12,024 nt of DNA from an uncultured Frankineae bacterium (GCA_902805805.1 CADCUE010000106.1:1-12024), one strand, 5' to 3'. Positions 1-7,993 are shown, counted from the stretch's first letter. Made by a program: numbers and translations. The notes: generated from the letters alone by a model not told the origin.

Positions 1-29
1 GTCACGACGCCCTGAGGGCGGCGAGGTGG

Positions 30-56
30 CGGGGGTGCTCCCCCGACCGGTACCCT
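30..56 (+). promoter_or_regulatory. Possible rpsO upstream control region (hairpin and -10-like box)
   Basis: Bases 30-45 form a perfect 6-bp stem with a TGCT loop, and TACCCT at 51-56 fits the TANNNT pattern of an actinobacterial -10 box about 60 nt before the rpsO start. No convincing -35 is visible at the expected distance. The hairpin could equally belong to the end of an upstream gene outside the window. This is a weak call based on motif shape only. Confidence 0.25.
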
Positions 57-113
57 CGGAGGCGCTCCTGGCACGTGCCGGGGCGCGACGCGAACGAAGA
101 GGCCCAAGACGAG

Positions 114-371
114 ATGCCCGACAAGACCGCAGTGATCTCCGAGCACCGCACCCACGAGACCGACACCGGTTCCGCCGAGGTGCAGATCGCACTCCTGACC
201 GCTCGCATCAACGAGCTCAACGAGCACCTGAAGATGCACAAGAAGGACCACCACAGCCGCCGGGGGCTGCTCCAGCTCGTCGGTCGGCGCAAGCGCCTCC
301 AGGCGTACCTCCGCAACGTCGACGTCGAGCGCTACCGGGCCATCAACGCCCGGCTGGGCCTCCGCCGCTAG
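114..371 (+). CDS. rpsO: 30S ribosomal protein S15
   Basis: The product is 85 residues, close to the usual 85-90 of S15, a small-subunit protein that binds 16S rRNA in the central domain and helps form the platform. The family core is plain: the [13 protein letters not shown] segment (residues 17-29), INELNEHLK (32-40), [10 protein letters not shown] (44-53) and the ending [13 protein letters not shown] chose the ATG at 114 because it gives the normal family length; the open frame extends further upstream but those residues are not S15-like. An AAGAGG stretch about 11 nt upstream is a plausible ribosome-binding site. It lies 219 nt before pnp on the same strand, the conserved S15-PNPase arrangement. 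Nothing in the protein is odd. Confidence 0.95.
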   Translation: MPDKTAVISEHRTHETDTGSAEVQIALLTARINELNEHLKMHKKDHHSRRGLLQLVGRRKRLQAYLRNVDVERYRAINARLGLRR

Positions 372-380
372 CACCACCTC

Positions 381-404
381 CCGGGCAGCCACGTGGCTGC
401 CCGG
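381..404 (+). terminator. Perfect 24-bp palindrome between rpsO and pnp
   Basis: Bases 381-390 and 395-404 pair perfectly (10 bp) around an ACGT loop, starting 9 nt after the rpsO stop. There is no U-run after it, so a classic intrinsic terminator is doubtful. In well-studied bacteria the rpsO-pnp gap holds a terminator and RNase III processing structures used in pnp autoregulation; a similar processing or attenuating role is an inference here. In the rest of the gap (405-590) I see no clear promoter. Just before pnp it carries a purine-rich ribosome-binding site (AGAGGGAG, near 580-587). Confidence 0.55.
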
Positions 405-590
405 TGTGCTGTCCGCAGCGCACCCGCCCCGACCGACGACGGTCGCGGCGACCACACCCCGCAGCGCACGGGGCGGGTCGGTCAGCTGTTCGACGATCGC
501 CCCCCGGTCCGGCCGACGAGCCGGGACATCGGGAGGCCCCCGTCGAGGAGCTGGCACCGCCCCTCCGCTGCACGACAAGAGAGGGAGACC

Positions 591-2744
<2,154 letters not shown>

Positions 2745-2755
2745 GCGCAAGCAGC

Positions 2756-2789
2756 CCGACGCCCCCGCACTCGGGTGCGGGGGCGTCGG
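2756..2789. terminator. Strong hairpin terminator at the end of the whiB7 operon
   Basis: Bases 2756-2770 and 2775-2789 pair perfectly over 15 bp around a TCGG loop, one of the strongest stems in the window. It lies 6 nt beyond the stop of the small minus-strand gene that follows whiB7, so it fits as that operon's terminator; the minus-strand sequence after it (GCTGCTTGCG) is only modestly T-rich, as is common in high-GC genomes. It also falls inside the open frame that continues from pnp, which argues that this frame is not coding here. Confidence 0.8.
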
Positions 2790-2795
2790 ACCTGC

Positions 2796-2966
2796 CTAGT
2801 CCATCGCCAGGCGCACCAGGCGGGCACGCGTGGCGACCTGCTCGACCCGTCGGTCGAGCCGGCGCAGGCGGACGAGGCGAGCGGCGCGGTTGGCGCGCGC
2901 CGCGTGCTGGACGCGTTCGCGCTGCTCGGCGGAGGCGAGCTGGAGGTAGGTGCTGGTGTCGTACAT
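2796..2966 (-). CDS. Small basic protein of unknown function downstream of whiB7
   Basis: A 56-residue protein starting MYDTSTYLQLASAEQ and then very rich in Arg and Ala, with regularly spaced Leu and Val that suggest one or two amphipathic helices. There are no Cys residues and no membrane segment. The open frame extends upstream of this ATG, but I chose 2966 because AGGAG lies 11 nt before it and the upstream residues are of low-complexity, non-coding character. It follows whiB7 by 94 nt on the same strand and ends just before the shared terminator, so it is probably cotranscribed. I do not recognise a named family; I recall similar short Arg-rich ORFs beside whiB-type genes in other actinomycetes, but that is recollection. 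A nucleic-acid-binding or simply structural role cannot be told from sequence. Confidence 0.6.
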   Translation of the reverse strand: MYDTSTYLQLASAEQRERVQHAARANRAARLVRLRRLDRRVEQVATRARLVRLAMD

Positions 2967-3060
2967 GGTGATCAGGGCTCCTGTGCGAGGGGTCTTCCGG
3001 GAGGTGGCTCGGGCACGGCTGAGCTCGGCGGCTCGGCGCGCGTGCAGGGGGATGGGGGGG

Positions 3061-3387
3061 CTAGGCCGCGACGTCGACCTTGCGAGGCCGGCCGCGGGGG
3101 CGCTTGCGGGGGACGACGACACCGGCGATCACCAGCTGGCCACCCCACACGCCCCAGGGCTCCCGCCGCTCGAGGGCGCCGGCCAGGCACGCCTCGCGCA
3201 GCGGGCACGGGGCGCACAGGGCCTTGGCCGCCTCGACGTCCGCGGGGGACTCGGCGAACCAGAGGTCGGGGTCCGTCGTCCAGCAGGGCAGGACGACGAC
3301 GTGCCCGGAAGGGGTCGTCGGCGCGTCGGCGTCGGTCAGCGGAGCAGAGGTCGGGTCGGATGCGGTCGGGACGGGAGCGGTGAGCAC
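3061..3387 (-). CDS. whiB7: WhiB7-type iron-sulfur transcriptional regulator
   Basis: This 108-residue protein has the four WhiB cysteines (Cys35, Cys58, Cys61, Cys67; C-x2-C-x5-C spacing in the last three) that hold a [4Fe-4S] cluster, followed by the GVWGG turn at 79-83 that contacts sigma-A region 4. A C-terminal AT-hook (RPRGRPRK, about 96-103) sets WhiB7 apart from other WhiB proteins and binds AT-rich DNA next to -35 boxes. Family members activate intrinsic multidrug-resistance genes in response to translation-blocking antibiotics and amino-acid stress, and activate themselves. The start is a GTG at 3387 with AAGGTG about 7 nt upstream. The gene sits after a long structured leader (see the upstream ORF and attenuator) and beside uvrD2, as in mycobacteria. 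The first 30 residues are Pro/Thr/Ala-rich and probably disordered. Confidence 0.95.
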   Translation of the reverse strand: MLTAPVPTASDPTSAPLTDADAPTTPSGHVVVLPCWTTDPDLWFAESPADVEAAKALCAPCPLREACLAGALERREPWGVWGGQLVIAGVVVPRKRPRGRPRKVDVAA

Positions 3388-3480
3388 GGTCGGTCACCTT
3401 CTGCGGTGCGGGCCCGGTAGGGCCTTCGAAGTGGGTCGGGCCTCTGGTGAGGCGTGCGGACACGTGCCGGACAAGCACGA

Positions 3481-3513
3481 AGGCCGCGGATCCCTGGTCG
3501 GGATCCGCGGCCT
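3481..3513 (-). terminator. Attenuator hairpin in the whiB7 leader
   Basis: Bases 3481-3494 and 3500-3513 form a perfect 14-bp stem with a 5-nt loop. Read on the minus strand, the stem is followed by a moderately T-rich stretch (TTCGTGCTTGT). It lies between the upstream ORF stop (3536) and the whiB7 start (3387), just where a transcription attenuator is known to act in whiB7/wblC leaders: it stops transcription unless ribosome stalling on the upstream ORF remodels the RNA. The structure is seen directly; the regulatory role comes from family knowledge. Confidence 0.75.
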
Positions 3514-3525
3514 CGAGGCTGCTGT

Positions 3526-3543
3526 CGGTCTGAGATCAGACCG
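3526..3543 (-). promoter_or_regulatory. Hairpin covering the upstream-ORF stop codon
   Basis: Bases 3526-3532 and 3537-3543 pair perfectly (7 bp) around a 4-nt loop. The TGA stop of the upstream ORF (3536-3538) lies in the loop and the edge of the stem, 12 nt before the attenuator stem begins. A ribosome terminating here would open this hairpin, so it is a natural candidate for the pause or switching element of the attenuator. The role is inferred from position. Confidence 0.45.
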
Positions 3544-3748
3544 GTGCACCTCGAGCTGGGAGTCCCGGAAGGGCGAGAACGCGGGCGCCGAAGGCGACCT
3601 GAGCGGTGTTGGGGGTGCCGCTGATACCGGCGGAGGGCAGACCTGTCCCCTGCTCGGTCCGATCCGGCGCCGTGTGCGCCGAGTGCGCGGAGACCACGAA
3701 GCAGGACAGGCCGGTGGCCGGCGTGCGGGTCATCAGAGTCGTCACCAC
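3536..3748 (-). CDS. Probable whiB7 leader peptide (upstream ORF)
   Basis: A frame of 70 codons ends 22 nt before the attenuator stem. A GGAGG motif lies 8 nt before the GTG at 3748, which is why I prefer that start; other in-frame starts are GTG 3745, GTG 3763 and ATG 3733. The peptide is Ala/Thr/Pro/Gly-rich, has a single Cys (SCFVVSAHS region) and ends RGAPV; it resembles no enzyme. In whiB7/wblC leaders a translated upstream ORF senses ribosome stalling and controls read-through into whiB7, and position, Shine-Dalgarno and the adjoining hairpins all fit that model. Peptide sequence alone would not identify it. The exact start, and whether the whole length is translated, are uncertain. Confidence 0.5.
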   Translation of the reverse strand: MVTTLMTRTPATGLSCFVVSAHSAHTAPDRTEQGTGLPSAGISGTPNTAQVAFGARVLALPGLPARGAPV

Positions 3749-3817
3749 GTCGTCCACCTCCACTCCGCCTCGAGCGGCCCCGTCCGGGGACCGTGCCGGC
3801 GACTACCGGCAGGACGG

Positions 3818-3854
3818 AAGGTAGAGGGGTCCCGCAGGGCGTGCAAGCCATTTA
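3818..3854 (-). promoter_or_regulatory. whiB7 promoter with AT-rich WhiB7 box
   Basis: On the minus strand, TTGCAC (3841-3846) and TACCTT (3818-3823) are separated by exactly 17 nt, a good sigma-A promoter for a high-GC genome. TAAAT (3850-3854) stands 3 nt before the -35, a rare AT run in this context and the place where the WhiB7 AT-hook binds in known autoregulated whiB7 promoters. Transcription would start near 3811, about 420 nt before the whiB7 start codon. The promoter lies only about 12 bp after the uvrD2 stop codon. Confidence 0.75.
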
Positions 3855-3865
3855 CGGCAGGAAGT

Positions 3866-5974
3866 TCAGACGGGCGCGCGAGCTCCCACGATGGACAGCA
3901 CTTCTTCTCCGAACTTGTCCAGCTTCGTCTGCCCGATGCCGGGGACGGCCACGAGCGCCGCCACGCTGCTCGGGCGCTGCTCCGCGATGGCGGTCAGCGT
4001 GGCGTCGGTGAACACGCAGTACGCCGGCTGGCCCAGAGCCCTGGCCCGCTCGGCACGCCACTCCCGCAGCGCGTCGAACAGCTGCTCGTCGCGGTCGGCG
4101 GGGCAGTCCCCGCAGCGACCGAGCTTGCGGTCGACCGCCGCCGCCAGGGTCGCACCGCACACCCGGCACAGCACCGGACCCGAGCGCTCGCGGCGCGCCG
4201 CCCGGGCGGCCCCGGGCGCGGCGGTCGACCGGGACGACGCCGCGTGCAGGCCGTCGAGGAAGCGCGACGGACGCCGGCTGCCGCGCCCGCCGGGCGAGCG
4301 CGACAGGGCCCAGGACAGCTGCAGCTCGGTGCGCGCCCGGGTCACGCCGACGTAGAGCAGCCGGCGCTCCTCCTCGACGGCAGCCGGCCCCTCGGCGTGC
4401 ACCAGCGGCAGGGTCCCGTCGACGAGGCCGACGAGGAAGACGGCGTCCCACTCGAGGCCCTTGGCGGCGTGCAGGGACGCCAGCGTGACGCCCTCGACGC
4501 TCGGGGCGTGCTGGGCGGACGCCCGCTCCTCCAGCTCGGCGACGAGGTCGCGCAGGCCGGCGGACGGCACGGTGGCGGCGAGGTCGCCGGCGAGCCGGTG
4601 CAGGGCGGCCAGCGCCTCCCAGCGCTCGCGCGTCGCCCCGGCACCGGCCGGTGGGGTGTCGGGGTCCCAGGACAGCCCCGAGCGCAGCACGTCGGCGGTG
4701 CGGTCGGCGAGCCCCTGCGGAGCGTCCTCGTCGGCCACCCGGACCGCACCCCGCAGCAGCAGCAGCGCCTCGCGGACCTCCTTGCGGTCGAAGAAGCGCT
4801 CGCCGCCGCGCACGAGGTAGGGCACGCCCGCGTCGGTCAGCGCCGCCTCGTAGGCCGCGCTCTGCGCGTTGACCCGGTAGAGCACCGCGATCTCGCTGGC
4901 GGGCGTGCCGGCCTCGACGAGCGCGCGGCAGCGAGCGGCGACGGCGGTGGCCTCGGCCGGCTCGTCGTCGTGCTCGGAGAAGACGGGATCCGGGCCCGGC
5001 GGCCGCTGCGCGATCAGCTCGAGCCGGGCGGCGCTGCGGGGCGCCTTGGCGATGACCGCGTTGGCCAGCCCGACCACCTGCGGGCTGGAGCGGTAGTCCC
5101 GCACCAGCCGGACCTCCGAGGCGGCGGGGAAGCGGCGGCGGAACTCCAGCAGGTAGGACGGGGTCGCGCCGGTGAAGCTGTAGATCGTCTGATGAGCGTC
5201 CCCGACGACGCACAGGTCGTCGCGGCCGCCGAGCCAGGCGTCGAGCAGCCGCTGCTGCAGCGGGGTGACGTCCTGGTACTCGTCGACGACGAAGGACCGG
5301 TAGCGGGAGCGGAACTCCTCCGCGACGCCGGCGTGCTCCTCGAGCGATCCGGCCGTGAGCAGCAGCAGGTCGTTGAAGTCGGCCGTCCCCTGCGCCTGCT
5401 TGAGATCGCGGTAGGCCTCGTAGACCTGGGCGACGACCGCAGCGTCGTACGGTCCCTCGCGGCCGGCGCTCGCCGCCGCCGCGGGGTAGTCCTCCGGCCC
5501 GACGAGGGTGCTGGCGGCCCAGTCGAGCTCGGCCAGCAGATCGCGGATCTCGGTCGTGCCCGGCCGCAGCCGCGCCCGCGCCGCGGCGTTGGCCACCAGT
5601 CCGAACGTGTTGTCGACCAGGCGGGGAGGCGCCCCGCCGACGACCCGCGGCCAGAAGTAGTTGAGCTGCTTCATCGCCGCCGCGTGGAAGGTGCGGGCCT
5701 GCACGCCGCCGACGCCGAGCGCGCGCAGGCGGGTGCGCATCTCCCCGGCCGCCCGGGCGGTGAAGGTCACGGCGAGCAGCGCCGACGGCGGGACGGCGCC
5801 GGAGTGCACGGCGTACGCCGCCCGGTGCGTGATGGTGCGCGTCTTGCCGGTGCCCGCCCCCGCCAGGATGACGACCGGACCGCGCACGGCCGAGGCCGCC
5901 GCCTGCTGCTCGGGGTCGAGCGCGGCGAGCACCGCGTCGGGGGTCCAGTCGGTGCGCAGCGGCGGGACGGTCAC
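3866..5974 (-). CDS. uvrD2: UvrD2-type superfamily I DNA helicase with HRDC domain
   Basis: An ATP-driven 3'-to-5' DNA helicase of 702 residues, the usual length for actinobacterial UvrD2, expected to act in DNA repair or replication restart in the cytoplasm. Visible motifs are: a Q-motif-like LDPEQQAAA (19-27), Walker A AGAGTGKT (38-45), TFTARAAGEM (70-79), Walker B DEYQD (231-235), VVGDAHQTIYSF (256-267), DYRSS (293-297), LHAAKGLEWD (501-510) and YVGVTRAR (541-548). After the motor come a tetracysteine pair (Cys603/606 and Cys621/624) and a C-terminal HRDC domain (about 629-700), the combination that defines UvrD2. The start is GTG at 5974; no clear Shine-Dalgarno precedes it, but no better start is near. 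It is divergent from the mycoredoxin gene across 100 bp and is followed by whiB7 on the same strand, which has its own promoter. Confidence 0.95.
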   Translation of the reverse strand: MTVPPLRTDWTPDAVLAALDPEQQAAASAVRGPVVILAGAGTGKTRTITHRAAYAVHSGAVPPSALLAVTFTARAAGEMRTRLRALGVGGVQARTFHAAAMKQLNYFWPRVVGGAPPRLVDNTFGLVANAAARARLRPGTTEIRDLLAELDWAASTLVGPEDYPAAAASAGREGPYDAAVVAQVYEAYRDLKQAQGTADFNDLLLLTAGSLEEHAGVAEEFRSRYRSFVVDEYQDVTPLQQRLLDAWLGGRDDLCVVGDAHQTIYSFTGATPSYLLEFRRRFPAASEVRLVRDYRSSPQVVGLANAVIAKAPRSAARLELIAQRPPGPDPVFSEHDDEPAEATAVAARCRALVEAGTPASEIAVLYRVNAQSAAYEAALTDAGVPYLVRGGERFFDRKEVREALLLLRGAVRVADEDAPQGLADRTADVLRSGLSWDPDTPPAGAGATRERWEALAALHRLAGDLAATVPSAGLRDLVAELEERASAQHAPSVEGVTLASLHAAKGLEWDAVFLVGLVDGTLPLVHAEGPAAVEEERRLLYVGVTRARTELQLSWALSRSPGGRGSRRPSRFLDGLHAASSRSTAAPGAARAARRERSGPVLCRVCGATLAAAVDRKLGRCGDCPADRDEQLFDALREWRAERARALGQPAYCVFTDATLTAIAEQRPSSVAALVAVPGIGQTKLDKFGEEVLSIVGARAPV

Positions 5975-6002
5975 CGGGACAGTCTGCCGGTCGCCCCGGT
6001 CG

Positions 6003-6028
6003 GGAAGGAGCAGGACGCGCAGCCTGTT
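6003..6028 (+). promoter_or_regulatory. Candidate SigR/SigH-type promoter for the mycoredoxin gene
   Basis: GGAAG (6003-6007), 18 nt, then GTT (6026-6028) matches the thiol-stress sigma factor consensus GGAAT-N18-GTT except for one base. It lies about 45 nt before the mycoredoxin start in the divergent gap with uvrD2. Mycothiol-redox genes are typical SigR (Streptomyces) or SigH (mycobacteria) targets, so position and motif support each other. The motif is short and could be chance. Confidence 0.55.
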
Positions 6029-6074
6029 GACGCCGACGAGCCGTCACGACGACGGAGCGGACGAAGGAGTGACC

Positions 6075-6317
6075 GTGGGCGACTCGCTGACCATCTACAG
6101 CACCCAGTGGTGCGGCTACTGCCACCGGCTGATGAAGCAGCTGGACCGCGAAGGGGTGGCGTACGACGTGGTGGACATCGAGCTCGACCCCAAGGCGGCG
6201 GACTTCGTCATGAGCGTCAACGGCGGCAACCAGACGGTCCCGACCGTCGTGTTCGGCGACGGCTCGGCGCTGACCAACCCGAGCGTCGCGCAGGTCAAGG
6301 AGCGCCTGTCGGCCTAG
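6075..6317 (+). CDS. mrx1: Mycoredoxin (glutaredoxin-like, CGYC active site)
   Basis: An 80-residue thioredoxin-fold protein with a redox-active CGYC motif (Cys13 to Cys16) after the first strand (LTIYSTQWCGYC), the cis-proline segment QTVPTVVF (53-60), and the ending NPSVAQVKERLSA. Mycoredoxin-1 reduces mycothiol-protein mixed disulfides in actinobacteria, using mycothiol, mycothione reductase and NADPH. The GTG at 6075 is chosen because GAAGGAG ends 5 nt before it; an in-frame GTG 6 nt upstream would overlap that site. The gene is divergent from uvrD2, in the same order as I recall for M. tuberculosis, and has a candidate thiol-stress promoter. Length and motif are normal for the family. 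Confidence 0.93.
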   Translation: MGDSLTIYSTQWCGYCHRLMKQLDREGVAYDVVDIELDPKAADFVMSVNGGNQTVPTVVFGDGSALTNPSVAQVKERLSA

Positions 6318-6377
6318 TCCGGGCCGCCGTTCCGGTGCCGCACAACCGGTCGGCAGCGGATGGCGCGACAATGGGTA

Positions 6378-6393
6378 GGGGCTCAGTGGCCCC
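6378..6393 (+). other. Short hexaloop hairpin before the GAF-ANTAR gene
   Basis: GGGGC and GCCCC (6378-6382, 6389-6393) enclose a 6-nt loop TCAGTG, 30 nt before the regulator start. ANTAR proteins recognise paired hairpins with hexanucleotide loops that carry A at position 1 and G at position 4; here G4 is present but A1 is not, and I find no clear second hairpin. It may be chance. No good promoter is evident in the 6318-6423 gap. Confidence 0.25.
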
Positions 6394-6423
6394 GACCCGC
6401 CCGCTCGAACAGGAAGACCCCCC

Positions 6424-7266
6424 GTGACGACTCAGATCCCGTCCCACCCCGCCATCGACGCGGTCATGTCGACCGCCGCCTCGGTCCTGGGGATGGAGAT
6501 CGTCTTCCTCGGTGGGCTCACCGACGACACGTTCACGTTCGAGAAGGTCAAGGCCCAGGCCAACTGGCCCGAGGTCCAGGAGGGCGCGTCGGGTGCCCGC
6601 GAGGGCTCGCTGTGCCACCGGCTGCTCGGCGGAGCGCCGGCCCGCACGTCCGACGCCGCCCACGACCCCGCGTACGCCGACGCGGCCAAGCGCTCCGAGC
6701 TCGGCATCACGTCGTACGTCGGCGTGCCGATCCGGGACGCCACCGGTCAGGTCGTCGCGACGCTGTGCGGCATCGACCGGGGCAGCGTGGAGGTGTCCGA
6801 CGACACGCTGGGGGTGCTGCAGTCGCTGGCCGACGTCATCGCCGCGCACCTCGGGCCGATGATCACCGAGGGCCTGGTCATCCGCCGGTCCCCCGAGGGA
6901 GGCTGGGCCGTCGGCGAGCACCGGACCGGTGACCTGACCAGCGCCATGGTGCTGGCCGACCTGCTGGCCTCCGAGATCACCCCCGGCGCGCGGCCGCCCA
7001 AGAGCGACACCCCGCTGGACGAGGTCGGTCAGCTGCGCATGTCGGTCAAGCAGCTCGAGCACGCGCTCGCCGCGCGGGTGGTCGTGGAGCAGGCCATCGG
7101 GGTGCTGACCGAGCGCCAGCGCAGCTCGCCCCGCCAGGCGTTCGAGCGGCTGCGCAAGGTCGCGCGCTCGCGCGGGCGCAAGGTGCACGACCTCTCCAAG
7201 GAGATCGTCATGTCGGCGACCGACCCGTCCGTGCCGCTCCCGCCCGAGCTGGCCGGCCGCCGCTGA
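6424..7266 (+). CDS. GAF and ANTAR domain regulator (putative RNA-binding antiterminator)
   Basis: A 280-residue cytoplasmic regulator. Residues about 12-147 form a GAF sensor domain (SLCHRLLGG, Asp-Pro-x-Tyr, ITSYVGVPIRD, VVATLCGIDR). Residues about 203-263 form an ANTAR domain (ARVVVEQAIGVLTER, QAFERLRKVARS, RKVHDLSKEIV). ANTAR domains bind RNA hairpins and prevent transcription termination; the GAF domain normally senses a small molecule or redox signal, and Cys64 and Cys115 are the only cysteines in it. The ligand and target RNAs cannot be told from sequence. The start is a GTG at 6424 with AGGA about 10 nt upstream; the first residues lead straight into the GAF fold. It follows the mycoredoxin by 106 nt on the same strand and is followed by a palindromic repeat. 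Confidence 0.9.
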   Translation: MTTQIPSHPAIDAVMSTAASVLGMEIVFLGGLTDDTFTFEKVKAQANWPEVQEGASGAREGSLCHRLLGGAPARTSDAAHDPAYADAAKRSELGITSYVGVPIRDATGQVVATLCGIDRGSVEVSDDTLGVLQSLADVIAAHLGPMITEGLVIRRSPEGGWAVGEHRTGDLTSAMVLADLLASEITPGARPPKSDTPLDEVGQLRMSVKQLEHALAARVVVEQAIGVLTERQRSSPRQAFERLRKVARSRGRKVHDLSKEIVMSATDPSVPLPPELAGRR

Positions 7267-7281
7267 CCTCCACGTCTCCGG

Positions 7282-7341
7282 CGATCATGCAGTTGTGGCC
7301 CGGGCGCTGAGCGTGGCGGGCGGGCATGAGCTGCATGATCG
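7282..7341. repeat. Palindromic element (11-bp perfect inverted repeat, imperfect inner stem)
   Basis: Bases 7282-7292 and 7331-7341 are perfect inverted copies of CGATCATGCAG, 38 bp apart, and pairing continues imperfectly inward through G/C-rich runs. The 60-bp unit sits between two plus-strand genes and is AT-richer at its tips than its surroundings. It looks like a repetitive extragenic palindrome of the sort scattered through some Geodermatophilaceae-like genomes, though that is recollection and not checked. It overlaps the longest possible start of the next gene. Confidence 0.6.
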
Positions 7342-7348
7342 GCGCGGG

Positions 7349-7942
7349 GTGCTGCACCCGCGCACACCGGAAACCCTCGCGGACGACCTGGTCGAGCTGG
7401 TCACCGCCCGTCCCGGACTCGTGCGGGTGCTGGTGGACGGCCACGGCGCCGGAGCACTGGCCGACGCGCTCGTCCCCGGCCTCGCCGCGCGGGGACGGGC
7501 GCCGCTGCGCGTCCGGGGCGCGGACTTCCTGCGTCCTGCGGGCGAGCGCTTCGAGCAGGGCCGCGAGGACGAGGAGCACTTCCGCGCGCGGTGGCTCGAC
7601 GCCGCCGCGCTGGAGCGGGAGGTGCTCGCGCGGGCCGGGGCGGGCTCCTACCTGCCGGCGCTCTGGGACGCCGCGCGCGACCGCTCGGCCCGTCGTGCGC
7701 CCGAACCGGTGCCGGAGCAGGCGGTGCTGCTCGTGGACGGGCTGTTCCTGCTCGGGCACCCACTGAGTCGCGAGCTCACCGTCCACCTCGCGCTGTCCGC
7801 GGGGGCCCTGCGCCGCCGGGGCGTGCCGGAGTGGCAGGTCGCGGCGTTCGAGGAGTACGACCGGCAGGTCCGCCCGGGGACGGTCTGCGACGTGCTGGTC
7901 CGGGCCGAGGACGCCCGCCGGCCGGCGGTGCTCGTGCGCTGA
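7349..7942 (+). CDS. Uridine kinase-like protein with degenerate P-loop
   Basis: A 197-residue protein that resembles the short actinobacterial proteins annotated as uridine kinases. It has LVRVLVDGHGAGALADAL (24-41) where a Walker A would be, RVRGADFLRP (54-63), the Trp-Leu-Asp motif at 82-84, YLPALWDAARDR (101-112), LLVDGLFLLG (127-136) and a C-terminal segment on sugar-nucleotide kinase lines (EEYDRQVRPG, DVLVRAEDARRPAV). The P-loop lacks the Gly-Lys-Ser/Thr that binds phosphate, so kinase activity is doubtful; a binding or regulatory role is possible. I start at GTG 7349 because homologues as I recall them begin there and because the upstream codons (from GTG 7295) lie inside the palindromic repeat. 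Neither start has a good Shine-Dalgarno. It converges on the DUF1206 operon. Confidence 0.7.
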   Translation: MLHPRTPETLADDLVELVTARPGLVRVLVDGHGAGALADALVPGLAARGRAPLRVRGADFLRPAGERFEQGREDEEHFRARWLDAAALEREVLARAGAGSYLPALWDAARDRSARRAPEPVPEQAVLLVDGLFLLGHPLSRELTVHLALSAGALRRRGVPEWQVAAFEEYDRQVRPGTVCDVLVRAEDARRPAVLVR

Positions 7943-7967
7943 GCCGTCCCGGCCCGTCCGCCGGCCA

Positions 7968-7993
7968 CCCGCCGCCCGCCGCCCGCCGCCCGC
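7968..7993. repeat. Short tandem repeat of heptamer CCCGCCG
   Basis: About 3.7 direct copies of CCCGCCG follow the kinase-like gene's stop and abut the large palindrome. No function is evident; such G/C heptamers can arise by slippage. Confidence 0.7.

Noticed and set aside
2745..3383. A 212-residue C-terminal extension of PNPase
   Set aside because: It crosses a 15-bp terminator hairpin and runs antisense to the small ORF and whiB7, is Arg/Gly-rich without motifs, and no PNPase I know has such an extension.
6027..6032. TTGACG as a sigma-A -35 box for the mycoredoxin gene
   Set aside because: No acceptable -10 box occurs 16-19 nt downstream; the overlapping GGAAG-N18-GTT motif fits better.
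3080..6427. Very long plus-strand open frame opposite whiB7 and uvrD2
   Set aside because: High-GC antisense shadow; composition is Arg/Gly/Ala-rich and no domain is recognisable, while the opposite strand encodes clear families.
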